Below are positions 1-5,650 of a stretch of DNA of 5,650 nt, piece by piece. The notes beneath the pieces are model-generated. The model did no database searches. It was given only the letters and a program-made list of their open reading frames with translations, and was not told the origin of the DNA. The DNA lies in assembly GCA_950071875.1 (NCBI GenBank), contig CATMNW010000182.1, positions 1 through 5,650 of the forward strand, written 5' to 3'. Within the stretch, counting starts at the first letter, position 1. Each line of letters starts with the position of its first letter. Made by a program: the position numbers and the translations under genes. Origin of the DNA: an uncultured Erythrobacteraceae bacterium. Its GTDB lineage: Bacteria; Pseudomonadota; Alphaproteobacteria; Sphingomonadales; Sphingomonadaceae.

Positions 1-327
1 TGGAAGGCGCCGGAGGAATATCGCGATATCGAGATGCCCGCCAATACGGCGCACGGCCTGCTGATAGCAGGCGCCTCCTTCGGCCTCGGTTTTGCGATGG
101 TGTGGCACATCTGGTGGCTGGCGGTACTGAGCTCCCTGGCGATCCCCGCCATCGTAGCTTTCCGCGCAATGCGGGTGATCGAGCCCAAGATCGTCAAGGC
201 AGCACAGGTCGGGGAAGCGGACCGGCGGTTCCGCCAGCAAGTGGCCAGCTTCGCACCCGCCACTCGCGCCGATGAGGAAACCGAACGCAATCGCGGGGTC
301 CCCGACCTTTCGGAGTTTGCCGGATGA
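1..327 (+). CDS. cyoB: Cytochrome bo3 ubiquinol oxidase subunit I (CyoB), C-terminal fragment
   Basis: This is the last 108 residues of the haem-copper quinol oxidase catalytic subunit, which oxidises ubiquinol, reduces O2 to water and pumps protons across the inner membrane. The frame is open from base 1, so the gene starts outside the window. The first residues visible read like the conserved tail before the final helix (YRDIEMPANTAHG, compare YEDIHMPKNSGTG in E. coli CyoB). A hydrophobic membrane segment with the FAMVWHIWWLA signature follows. The last ~45 residues are a charged, probably cytoplasmic tail. The haem and copper ligands lie upstream and cannot be checked. The stop codon overlaps the start of cyoC by 4 bp, indicating an operon with translational coupling. 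The HIWWLA signature and the CyoC/CyoD neighbours favour a quinol oxidase over an aa3 cytochrome c oxidase. Confidence 0.95.
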   Translation, partial: WKAPEEYRDIEMPANTAHGLLIAGASFGLGFAMVWHIWWLAVLSSLAIPAIVAFRAMRVIEPKIVKAAQVGEADRRFRQQVASFAPATRADEETERNRGVPDLSEFAG

Positions 328-950
328 GCGAAACCAATCTCTATCCCGGGCTGAATCTGGGCGATGGGCACAGGGAAGCGCACGATCAGGCCGAAACCAC
401 GGTGTTCGGTTTCTGGGTATTCCTGATGAGCGACCTCATCATCTTCGGTATCCTGTTCGCCTCCTATGCATCCTACCTCGATCCCATCGGGATGGCCGGG
501 GGACCCGGCCCGCAGGACCTGTTCGATTTCAAGAGTGTCGCGATCCAGACGGCCTTCCTCCTCGTAGGCGGGGCCGCCTACGGGGGCGTCTCGCTCGCTG
601 TGAAATACGACCACGGCCGCGGTAAAGTGGCAGCATGGTTATTGCTGTGCGCTGCGCTCGGCGCTGGCTTCCTGTTTTTCGAGGCAAAGGATTTCATCAC
701 GCAGGCCAGCAAGGGCGGTACGCCGCAGGTCAGCGGCTGGCTCAGTTCCTACTGGACGCTGGTGGGCCTGCACGGCGTCCATGTTCTGTCGGGCATCTTG
801 TGGATATTCGCAATGACCGCGCAGATTGTGACACGCGGGCTCGACGATGTAGTAAAGGTGCGCCTGTCGATGCTGGGTGTGTTCTGGCACTTCCTCGATC
901 TCATCTGGGTCGGAATCTTTCCCCTCGTATTCCTGGTGCCGCTCTCATGA
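324..950 (+). CDS. cyoC: Cytochrome bo3 ubiquinol oxidase subunit III (CyoC)
   Basis: A complete 208-residue protein, close to the usual ~204 of CyoC. It is the non-catalytic subunit III of the bo3 quinol oxidase in the inner membrane. Five hydrophobic segments are visible at roughly residues 28-50, 71-93, 101-120, 140-168 and 183-206, as expected for the short five-helix type. Recognisable family blocks are FGFWVFLMSD (28-37), the helix III end with FFEAKDF (118-124), LVGLHGVHVLSGILW (146-160) and the C-terminal FWHFLDLIWV (187-196). The start ATG at 324 overlaps the cyoB stop (ATGA) and is preceded 8 bases upstream by CGGAG at 311-315, a fair ribosome binding site. Its own stop overlaps the cyoD start in the same way. 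The short N-terminal region is polar and rich in His, Glu and Asp, as is common in this subunit. Confidence 0.96.
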   Translation: MSETNLYPGLNLGDGHREAHDQAETTVFGFWVFLMSDLIIFGILFASYASYLDPIGMAGGPGPQDLFDFKSVAIQTAFLLVGGAAYGGVSLAVKYDHGRGKVAAWLLLCAALGAGFLFFEAKDFITQASKGGTPQVSGWLSSYWTLVGLHGVHVLSGILWIFAMTAQIVTRGLDDVVKVRLSMLGVFWHFLDLIWVGIFPLVFLVPLS

Positions 951-1318
951 CCAAGCCCAACACCGGAGAGCTCGACCCCCAGGATAGCGCGGGTAGCGAA
1001 ATCAGGAGCTATGCCGTCGGCTTAACGGCCAGCTTGCTGCTGACGGTGGGGGCGTTTGCTGCCGCAATGTCGGATCTGCCTCTGCGATGGAAGATCGCCT
1101 GTATATGTGCTGCGGCTATCTTGCAGATCGTCGTACACATGCGAAATTTCCTCCACCTCAGCTTCTCCGGCGGGCAATCGAGAGAAGACCTGCTGCTGGT
1201 GCTGTTTTCGGCCACCCTGCTGGTCATCATGGCTGGCGGAACCTGGTACATCATGTCGGACCTCAGCGGCCGAATGCACGACACGGATGCGGCGATGCAT
1301 GAAGTGCAGCCGCGTTGA
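947..1318 (+). CDS. cyoD: Cytochrome bo3 ubiquinol oxidase subunit IV (CyoD)
   Basis: A complete 123-residue protein, slightly longer than E. coli CyoD (109). It is the small subunit IV that helps assemble and stabilise the bo3 oxidase. Three hydrophobic segments are seen at about residues 22-41, 47-66 and 82-104. The conserved VVHMRNFLHL block (62-71) at the end of the second helix corresponds to VLVHLVCFLHM in E. coli. The same frame is open for ~310 bases further upstream, but ATG 947 is the right start: it forms the ATGA overlap with the cyoC stop, and the upstream extension has no family resemblance and lies fully inside cyoC. There is no strong Shine-Dalgarno sequence, so translation probably depends on coupling to cyoC. 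The extra C-terminal ~15 residues are polar. This is the last gene of the oxidase operon here. Confidence 0.94.
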   Translation: MTKPNTGELDPQDSAGSEIRSYAVGLTASLLLTVGAFAAAMSDLPLRWKIACICAAAILQIVVHMRNFLHLSFSGGQSREDLLLVLFSATLLVIMAGGTWYIMSDLSGRMHDTDAAMHEVQPR

Positions 1319-1373
1319 CCGCATCAGGCACTTGAAGCACGCAGTGGCTCATCGCCCAGCACCACCGGCGCAG

Positions 1374-2057
1374 TCACATTTCCTCTTTCAGTCCGGACCG
1401 GATCAAGAACCAGTTCGGGAAATAGGCTGAGGCAAACCCGGCCAGCATGGCCATCTGCATGGCGGCCCAGAAGACCGGACTTCCCGCATCGACTTTGTCA
1501 CCGACAAATGCGGGAAACAGGATGAAGTGGGCAAGGCCCATCGAGCCGTACATCCCGACCTGCCAGCTTGTGAGCGACAGCACATCGGCTTTTGCAGCCG
1601 CCATTACGCCCTCGCCAACCGACAGGTCGCGCATCGGGGCGATTGCAAAATACTGAAACACGATGCCCGTCAGCAAGGCGAAGACATAGTCCATCGTCCA
1701 GACCGCGAAGATTTCCGTAGAGAATATTGTGCCTAGCCCGAAATAAGCCAGCACGCCCGGGACGTAGTGCGCAAGGTTTTCGCAAATCAGGTCGGCAAGT
1801 GCACATCCGGCGCCGCAATGCAGCGTGCCTTTGGCGACTTTTGCGGCAAAGGGCGCATCGTCTGCGTGCGGCCCGGCATAGCGTCGATAAAACCAGATCA
1901 GTAAAGGGCCGGAAAAAAGCGCACATAAAGGCCAGACATAGCGCATCACGGCCATCTGCGGCGGATGACGTACCATTTGCCAGACCATGTAGATCGCGCA
2001 AGTCACACCCAGCAGCAAGAGGCTGCTGGCAATCGCCTCCGCCCATGGGGGGATCAC
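1374..2057 (-). CDS. DUF4396-type integral membrane protein with HCGAGC motif
   Basis: A 227-residue hydrophobic protein of unknown function that I recognise as DUF4396-like. The marks are an HCGAGCALAD block (residues 80-89) inside a membrane region, a WPLCALFSGP...YRRY block (42-60) and a C-terminal NWFLIRSGLKEEM ending (215-227). About six membrane segments are apparent, near 6-28, 38-56, 80-112, 117-140, 162-185 and 195-215. His80, Cys81 and Cys85 sit together and could bind a metal or act as a redox pair; this is inference. The start is GTG at 2055-2057, with GAGGA (2065-2069) 7 bases upstream; an in-frame TAA farther upstream rules out a much longer protein. It lies 41 bp downstream of the molybdopterin oxidoreductase on the same strand, so the two are probably co-transcribed. 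It ends tail-to-tail with cyoD, 55 bp away. A role as membrane anchor, electron-transfer partner or transporter for the enzyme is possible but unproven. Confidence 0.85.
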   Translation of the reverse strand: MIPPWAEAIASSLLLLGVTCAIYMVWQMVRHPPQMAVMRYVWPLCALFSGPLLIWFYRRYAGPHADDAPFAAKVAKGTLHCGAGCALADLICENLAHYVPGVLAYFGLGTIFSTEIFAVWTMDYVFALLTGIVFQYFAIAPMRDLSVGEGVMAAAKADVLSLTSWQVGMYGSMGLAHFILFPAFVGDKVDAGSPVFWAAMQMAMLAGFASAYFPNWFLIRSGLKEEM

Positions 2058-2064
2058 GCGCTCA

Positions 2065-2069
2065 TCCTC
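2065..2069 (-). promoter_or_regulatory. Ribosome binding site of the DUF4396 gene
   Basis: GAGGA on the minus strand, 7 bases before the GTG at 2055-2057. It supports GTG as the start codon; an ATG lying between the two is in another frame and meets a stop after three codons. Confidence 0.65.
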
Positions 2070-2098
2070 ACACTGATCGAGACGTATCCCTCTTTACG

Positions 2099-4402
2099 TC
2101 ACGCCGCCTCAATCCGTACCGGGATCGACTTCGAGGCCGGCGTCTTCGAAATCTGGTCATGATGCGTGATCGGAACCAGCACGTTGCATTCGGGGTAATA
2201 GCCCGCGATCGTACCGCGTGGCAGCTTGTAGGCGACGAGCTTCAGCCCGCCCAAATGCCTCTCGATGTCATCGCCGTCGTAATCGGTGACAAGGCGGACG
2301 CTATCCCCGTCGGAAAGACCGGCTTCGGCGATATCATCGGGGTTCATCAAGACGACATCACGCGTGCCTTCGATGCCACGGAAACGGTCGGAATAGCCGT
2401 AAATTGTCGTATTGAATTGGTCGTTCGAGCGCATCGTGAGCAGCCGGTAACGGCCCGGCTTGTCCTTGAAACCGAGAGAATCGAGTTGTGGCGGCGTAGT
2501 GATGACCGCCTTGCCGCTGTCGGTCTTCCAGATCCGCTCGGCGGCTGGATTCCCGCGCCAGAAGCCGCCCGGCTGGAACATACGCTTGTTGAAATCGTGG
2601 AAGTCGTCGGGATAGGTCGCTTCGATCAGGTCGCGCACCAGCGAATAATCGGCCGTCCACTCGTCCCATTTTAGCTTGGGGTTTGGATCCAATGTGGCCA
2701 TGGCAATGCCGGCAACGATTTCCAGCTCGCTTTTCAGATGTGGTGAGGCGGGCGGACGATGCCCGATCGATCCGTTGATCATTGAAAAACTGTCTTCGCT
2801 CGTGACGGCTTGGTTTCCGGTCGCCTGCTCGTCCATCTCGGATCGGCCGAGGCAGGGCAGGATATAGGCGGACTTTCCGGGATAGAGATGGCTGCGGTTG
2901 AGCTTGGTCGATACCATCACGGTGATATCCTGACTGGCCCAGCCTTTCTCCATCCGCTTCTGATCGGGAACGGCGCGAACGAGATTGCCACCGAGCGAAA
3001 CGAACCCCCGCACACGGCCTTCTATCAGGCCCTGCACGGCATCGACGATATGCATCCCGTCCTTGCTCGGCGGATTGAAATCGAACAGTTCCTTCAGCCT
3101 GTCGAGCGGGACCAGATGCGCCTTTTCGGCAATGCCGACGGTGCGCTGGCCTTGCACATTGGAATGGCCCCGCACCGGGCAACACCCCGTACCGGGCCGC
3201 CCGATATTGCCCTTCAGCAAAAGCAGGTTGACCATCATTGCGATGTTGAGCGCGCCGTGCGTGTGCTGGGTGAACCCCATGCCATAGACGCCGATCGTCT
3301 TGTCGGCATCGATGTAGACCTGTGCCGCTTCACGCAGGGCACTCTCGGTGAGGCCGCTGGCCTGCTCGATATCCGCCCACTTGGCATCGCGGCAGCAGGC
3401 GATGAATTCGTCGAAGCCGGTCGTGTGCTGCTTGATGAAGTCATGGTCGATGACTTCATGGGTTTCCGCGGCCTGTGCCGCATCGTCGGCCTCGACCACG
3501 ACTTTGCAAAGGCCAAGGATCGCCGCCACGTCTCCACCGGACTTGAGCTGGTGGTACTGGTCGGAGATGATGGTTTCCTTGCCCGTCATCATGGCCAGAG
3601 GGTTCTGCGGGTCGACGAAGGAAACGAGCCCCTGCTCGATCACCGGGTTGAACGTGACGATCTTGCCGCCGCGATCCTTCAGATCCTTCAGATTGTGCAG
3701 GAAGCGCGGGCTGTTGGTGCCTGGGTTCTGGCCGAAATAGAAATAGCAGTCGGTTTCGGCCAGATCGTCGAAGGTAACGGTGCCGACCGGAGACCCGATC
3801 ACCTTGGTGAGCCCGACCGAAGTCGTCTCGTGGCACATGTTCGAACTTTGCGGCAAATTGTTGTTGCCATACGCGCGCGCCAACAGGGCGTAGAGATAGG
3901 AAGCCTCCAGCCCCGCATGGCCGGAAGCGTAAAACACCACGTCGTCACGCGGCAGGTCGCGTAGTGTCGCGCCGATCTGGGCGAAGGCTTCGTCCCAGTG
4001 GACCGGGACATACCGGTCCGACGCGGCATCGTATTTCATCGGGTGGGTCAGGCGGCCGGATTTCTCCAGCTCGTGATCCGACCATTCGCGCAATTCGGTC
4101 ACTGTGTGGCCGTCGGCAGAAAAGAAGTCGGGCGTGCAGCGATCCTTGGTCAGCTCCCACAAGGTCGCCTTCGCGCCGTTCTCGCAGAACTCGAACGCCG
4201 AATAATTGGCCGGCTTGGGCCAGGCGCACGATACGCACATCACGCCCTTGGGCTTGTTCAACCGCCTCAATCCGTCAAGCGCGCCGGGTGACGCCCAGGT
4301 CTCGCCATAGATGCTCGCGATACCTTTCATCGAACCCCAGCCGCCGGCAGGACCGGGCGAATGAGGAAGATCATCGGTGGATTTTGCGGTATCGTCGGCC
4401 AT
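2099..4402 (-). CDS. FdhF/YdeP-family molybdopterin oxidoreductase (formate dehydrogenase alpha-like)
   Basis: A complete 767-residue enzyme of the bis-MGD molybdenum oxidoreductase superfamily, near the ~760 residues of E. coli YdeP. The N-terminal AGGWGSMKGI (19-28) is typical of the YdeP branch. A cysteine set C56xxC59 and C73 (FCENGAK) lies where formate dehydrogenases hold a 4Fe-4S cluster, but the classical four-Cys spacing is not present. NMCHETTS (188-195) aligns with the VUHGPS region of E. coli FdhF, placing Cys190 as the Mo ligand in place of selenocysteine, followed by conserved His191. GNIGRPGTGCCPVRGHSNVQG (about 398-418) is the cofactor-binding signature of this group. Residues ~650-765 form the C-terminal dinucleotide-binding domain. 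No Tat signal is seen, so it is probably cytoplasmic. The start ATG has AAGGAG 7 bases upstream. It is transcribed ahead of the DUF4396 gene and divergently from mobA-fdhD, whose products should mature its cofactor. Formate as substrate is not established for YdeP-type proteins. Confidence 0.93.
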   Translation of the reverse strand: MADDTAKSTDDLPHSPGPAGGWGSMKGIASIYGETWASPGALDGLRRLNKPKGVMCVSCAWPKPANYSAFEFCENGAKATLWELTKDRCTPDFFSADGHTVTELREWSDHELEKSGRLTHPMKYDAASDRYVPVHWDEAFAQIGATLRDLPRDDVVFYASGHAGLEASYLYALLARAYGNNNLPQSSNMCHETTSVGLTKVIGSPVGTVTFDDLAETDCYFYFGQNPGTNSPRFLHNLKDLKDRGGKIVTFNPVIEQGLVSFVDPQNPLAMMTGKETIISDQYHQLKSGGDVAAILGLCKVVVEADDAAQAAETHEVIDHDFIKQHTTGFDEFIACCRDAKWADIEQASGLTESALREAAQVYIDADKTIGVYGMGFTQHTHGALNIAMMVNLLLLKGNIGRPGTGCCPVRGHSNVQGQRTVGIAEKAHLVPLDRLKELFDFNPPSKDGMHIVDAVQGLIEGRVRGFVSLGGNLVRAVPDQKRMEKGWASQDITVMVSTKLNRSHLYPGKSAYILPCLGRSEMDEQATGNQAVTSEDSFSMINGSIGHRPPASPHLKSELEIVAGIAMATLDPNPKLKWDEWTADYSLVRDLIEATYPDDFHDFNKRMFQPGGFWRGNPAAERIWKTDSGKAVITTPPQLDSLGFKDKPGRYRLLTMRSNDQFNTTIYGYSDRFRGIEGTRDVVLMNPDDIAEAGLSDGDSVRLVTDYDGDDIERHLGGLKLVAYKLPRGTIAGYYPECNVLVPITHHDQISKTPASKSIPVRIEAA

Positions 4403-4522
4403 CTGGTTCTCCTTCCCCGCGCTTCGCCTGCACTAGGGTCGGACGGGCGAGGCTTCCGGGTTCATGATAAACGCGGTGAGAGGGAAATTTCTCCCGGACA
4501 TCCATCACTTGCAAACAATGGC

Positions 4523-4544
4523 GTTGCCAAGGCAAGTTGGCAAC
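4523..4544. repeat. Perfect 8-bp inverted repeat, candidate operator
   Basis: GTTGCCAA (4523-4530) and TTGGCAAC (4537-4544) are exact reverse complements separated by six bases. A second, overlapping palindrome TTGCC-AA-GGCAA spans 4524-4535, and a TTGCAA palindrome sits at 4509-4514. The repeat lies 61 bases before the mobA-fdhD GTG and about 120 bases before the oxidoreductase ATG, a sensible place for a dimeric regulator. There is no following T-run, so a terminator is unlikely. Confidence 0.55.
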
Positions 4545-4591
4545 CGGCCGCTGATGTGTGAGCGCTCTGGAAGCTTGCTGCACCCACTCTT

Positions 4592-4597
4592 AAGGAA
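4592..4597 (+). promoter_or_regulatory. Ribosome binding site of mobA-fdhD
   Basis: AAGGAA lies 8 bases before GTG 4606. An in-frame TAA at 4591-4593 leaves GTG 4606 as the only usable start that keeps the nucleotide-binding loop, so this site decides the start codon. Confidence 0.7.
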
Positions 4598-4605
4598 CAC
4601 CGTTC

Positions 4606-5650
4606 GTGATATATCAGCAGCGCCGCATTCTCGGAGCCGCTCTGGCGGGAGGACACAGCCAACGGTTCGGTTCGGACAAGCGAGCTGCGATCTGGCAAGG
4701 ACGGAGTCTGCTCGATCACACGATTTCTGCCCTCACCGCCGTTACTGCAGAAGTGGCGGTATGCGGTGGTGCAAATCAGATAATTTCAGAGAATATCGAC
4801 GTGTTGGCGGACTGGCCCGAGCCCGGTCTGGGACCGCTTGGCGGGCTTTGCGCTGCGCTAATTCATGCGCGTGACAACGGCTTTGACGCAGTGTTGAGCG
4901 CACCAGTCGATGCGCATCCCATTCCTGGCGACTTGCTTGATCTTCTTTCTGGCCAAAGCCCCGCAGTGCTGCGCGATCACTGGCTGTTCGGCCTTTGGCC
5001 GAGCGATCTTGCGGGGGCGCTGGACGTTCATCTGCGTTCCGGCAAACGCTCGGTCATTTCATGGACCAAGGCCTGCGGTGCACGCTACGTCGACTATCGC
5101 GGCCAGCCTCCGGTAAACATCAACACGCCGCCAATGTTGGCCGCGCTGGAAAAGGGAACCGCACTTGGGCTTGCAGCCGAGGTTCACGCGCTGCGCGAGC
5201 TCGATTTCGAGACGCAGAGCGTGGAGGATGCGGCGCGCATCGTACCGGTGGAAACCCCGATAGCGATAGAATTCAACGGCATCGGCTTTGCCGTAATGAT
5301 GGCAACCCCGACCGATCTGGAAGATTTTGTGGCAGGTTTCGCGATGGCCGAAGGATTGGCGCGTCGCGGCGAGATTGACGCGATCGACTTGCACGAAACG
5401 GGCGGAGGCTGGGTCGCTCGCGCCAACCTTCCGGCGTCCAGCCTCCCACGCATCATGGAAAGGGCGCGGACGCGGGTGTCCGAAAGCAGCTGTGGCATAT
5501 GCGGGATCGATTCCGTCGCTGCCGCCCTTGCTCCGATCGAGCCGGTCCAGGCAATGCCGGTGGTAGACCCCGCAGCGATCCACAAGGCGCTATCATCCAT
5601 GCGGTCCCATCAGCGGTTGGGTGAAGCGACGGGTGCCGCGCATGGCGCGG
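4606..5650 (+). CDS. mobA-fdhD: MobA-FdhD fusion: Mo-cofactor guanylyltransferase plus formate dehydrogenase sulfurtransferase (3' end outside window)
   Basis: One uninterrupted frame of 348 codons running off the window. Residues 1-~190 are a full MobA domain, which transfers GMP from GTP to Mo-molybdopterin. It shows the nucleotide-binding loop LAGGHSQRFGSDK (13-25), GLGPLGGL (74-81), APVDAHPIP (99-107) with Asp102 as the likely Mg ligand, and the terminal NINTP (171-175). After a short linker (~180-205) an FdhD domain begins: VPVETPIAIEFNG (213-225), VMMATPTDLEDF (230-241), then ESSCGICGID (293-302). Cys296 and Cys299 match the C-x-x-C pair of E. coli FdhD (Cys121/Cys124), which passes sulfur from IscS to the Mo cofactor. 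Start GTG has AAGGAA 8 bases upstream. No stop separates the halves and both keep their motifs, so this looks like a working fusion, not a frameshift artefact. It is cytoplasmic and divergent from the oxidoreductase it probably matures. The last part of FdhD is not visible. Confidence 0.9.
   Translation, partial: MIYQQRRILGAALAGGHSQRFGSDKRAAIWQGRSLLDHTISALTAVTAEVAVCGGANQIISENIDVLADWPEPGLGPLGGLCAALIHARDNGFDAVLSAPVDAHPIPGDLLDLLSGQSPAVLRDHWLFGLWPSDLAGALDVHLRSGKRSVISWTKACGARYVDYRGQPPVNINTPPMLAALEKGTALGLAAEVHALRELDFETQSVEDAARIVPVETPIAIEFNGIGFAVMMATPTDLEDFVAGFAMAEGLARRGEIDAIDLHETGGGWVARANLPASSLPRIMERARTRVSESSCGICGIDSVAAALAPIEPVQAMPVVDPAAIHKALSSMRSHQRLGEATGAAHGA

Larger units (their letters stand above)
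4403..4605. promoter_or_regulatory. Divergent control region between the oxidoreductase and mobA-fdhD
   Basis: A 203-bp non-coding gap between two divergently read genes, so it must hold promoters for both directions. It is somewhat less GC-rich than its surroundings in 4464-4535. I see no convincing -35/-10 pair. On the minus strand a TTATCAT-like box (around 4464-4470) could be a -10 for the oxidoreductase, but its -35 is poor. The clearest structure is the inverted repeat at 4523-4544, described separately. A small GAAATTTC palindrome lies at 4484-4491. Short open frames here show no coding character and no family resemblance. Confidence 0.6.

Noticed and set aside
635..946. Upstream in-frame extension of cyoD inside cyoC
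   Set aside because: Arg/Cys-rich translation with no CyoD resemblance, lying within conserved cyoC. ATG 947 with the ATGA overlap is the natural start.
1319..1373. Possible hairpin from GTGG (about 1345) and CCAC in the convergent gap
   Set aside because: The stem is only four pairs with a long loop and no T-run, so it is not worth calling as a terminator.
1727..2674. A 315-codon open frame on the + strand
   Set aside because: It runs antisense across the DUF4396 gene and the 3' end of the oxidoreductase. Its Arg-rich, low-complexity translation is typical of a shadow frame.
2810..3964. A 384-codon open frame on the + strand
   Set aside because: It is fully antisense to the molybdopterin oxidoreductase, whose translation shows clear family motifs across the same region. 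Long antisense frames are common in GC-rich genes, and this one shows no recognisable domain.
4523..4544. The inverted repeat as a Rho-independent terminator
   Set aside because: No T-run follows on either strand, and no gene ends there; both adjacent genes are transcribed away from it.
4464..4874. A 136-codon + strand frame overlapping the start of mobA-fdhD
   Set aside because: It is out of frame with the MobA motifs and has an Arg/Ser-rich sequence without family resemblance. The MobA frame explains this DNA.
5059..5600. Minus-strand open frames of 174 and 138 codons
   Set aside because: Both are antisense to the MobA-FdhD fusion, which carries conserved motifs throughout; no independent evidence supports them.

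Overview
The window looks like chromosomal DNA from a GC-rich alphaproteobacterium, possibly of the Sphingomonadales/Erythrobacter type. That placement is an inference from GC content, the CyoBCD protein style and the molybdenum-gene content; it was not tested by a search. The DNA is densely coding, with no RNA genes, insertion sequences, CRISPR or long repeats visible.

Left part (1-1318, + strand): the 3' end of a cytochrome bo3-type ubiquinol oxidase operon. It holds the C-terminal 108 residues of CyoB (subunit I), complete CyoC (subunit III) and complete CyoD (subunit IV). Each junction is a 4-bp ATGA start/stop overlap. The operon stops after cyoD; no haem O synthase (cyoE) or SURF1 gene follows.

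Middle part (1374-4402, - strand): a two-gene unit read toward the cyo operon. The promoter-proximal gene is a 767-residue molybdopterin oxidoreductase of the FdhF/YdeP family, related to formate dehydrogenase alpha subunits. After 41 bp comes a 227-residue multi-spanning membrane protein of the DUF4396 type, with an HCGAGC motif and a GTG start.

Right part (4403-5650): a 203-bp divergent intergenic region carries a perfect 8-bp inverted repeat. It is followed by a + strand reading frame that starts at GTG 4606 and stays open to the window edge. This frame encodes a complete MobA domain (Mo-cofactor guanylyltransferase) fused in frame to FdhD (the sulfurtransferase that activates formate-dehydrogenase-type enzymes).

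Together the middle and right parts form a self-contained molybdoenzyme module. The MobA half would make the guanylated Mo cofactor, the FdhD half would sulfurate it, the FdhF/YdeP-like enzyme would receive it, and the DUF4396 membrane protein is a candidate partner of unknown role. The most notable features are the MobA-FdhD fusion, the linkage of the DUF4396 protein to the oxidoreductase, and the palindrome cluster in the divergent control region.
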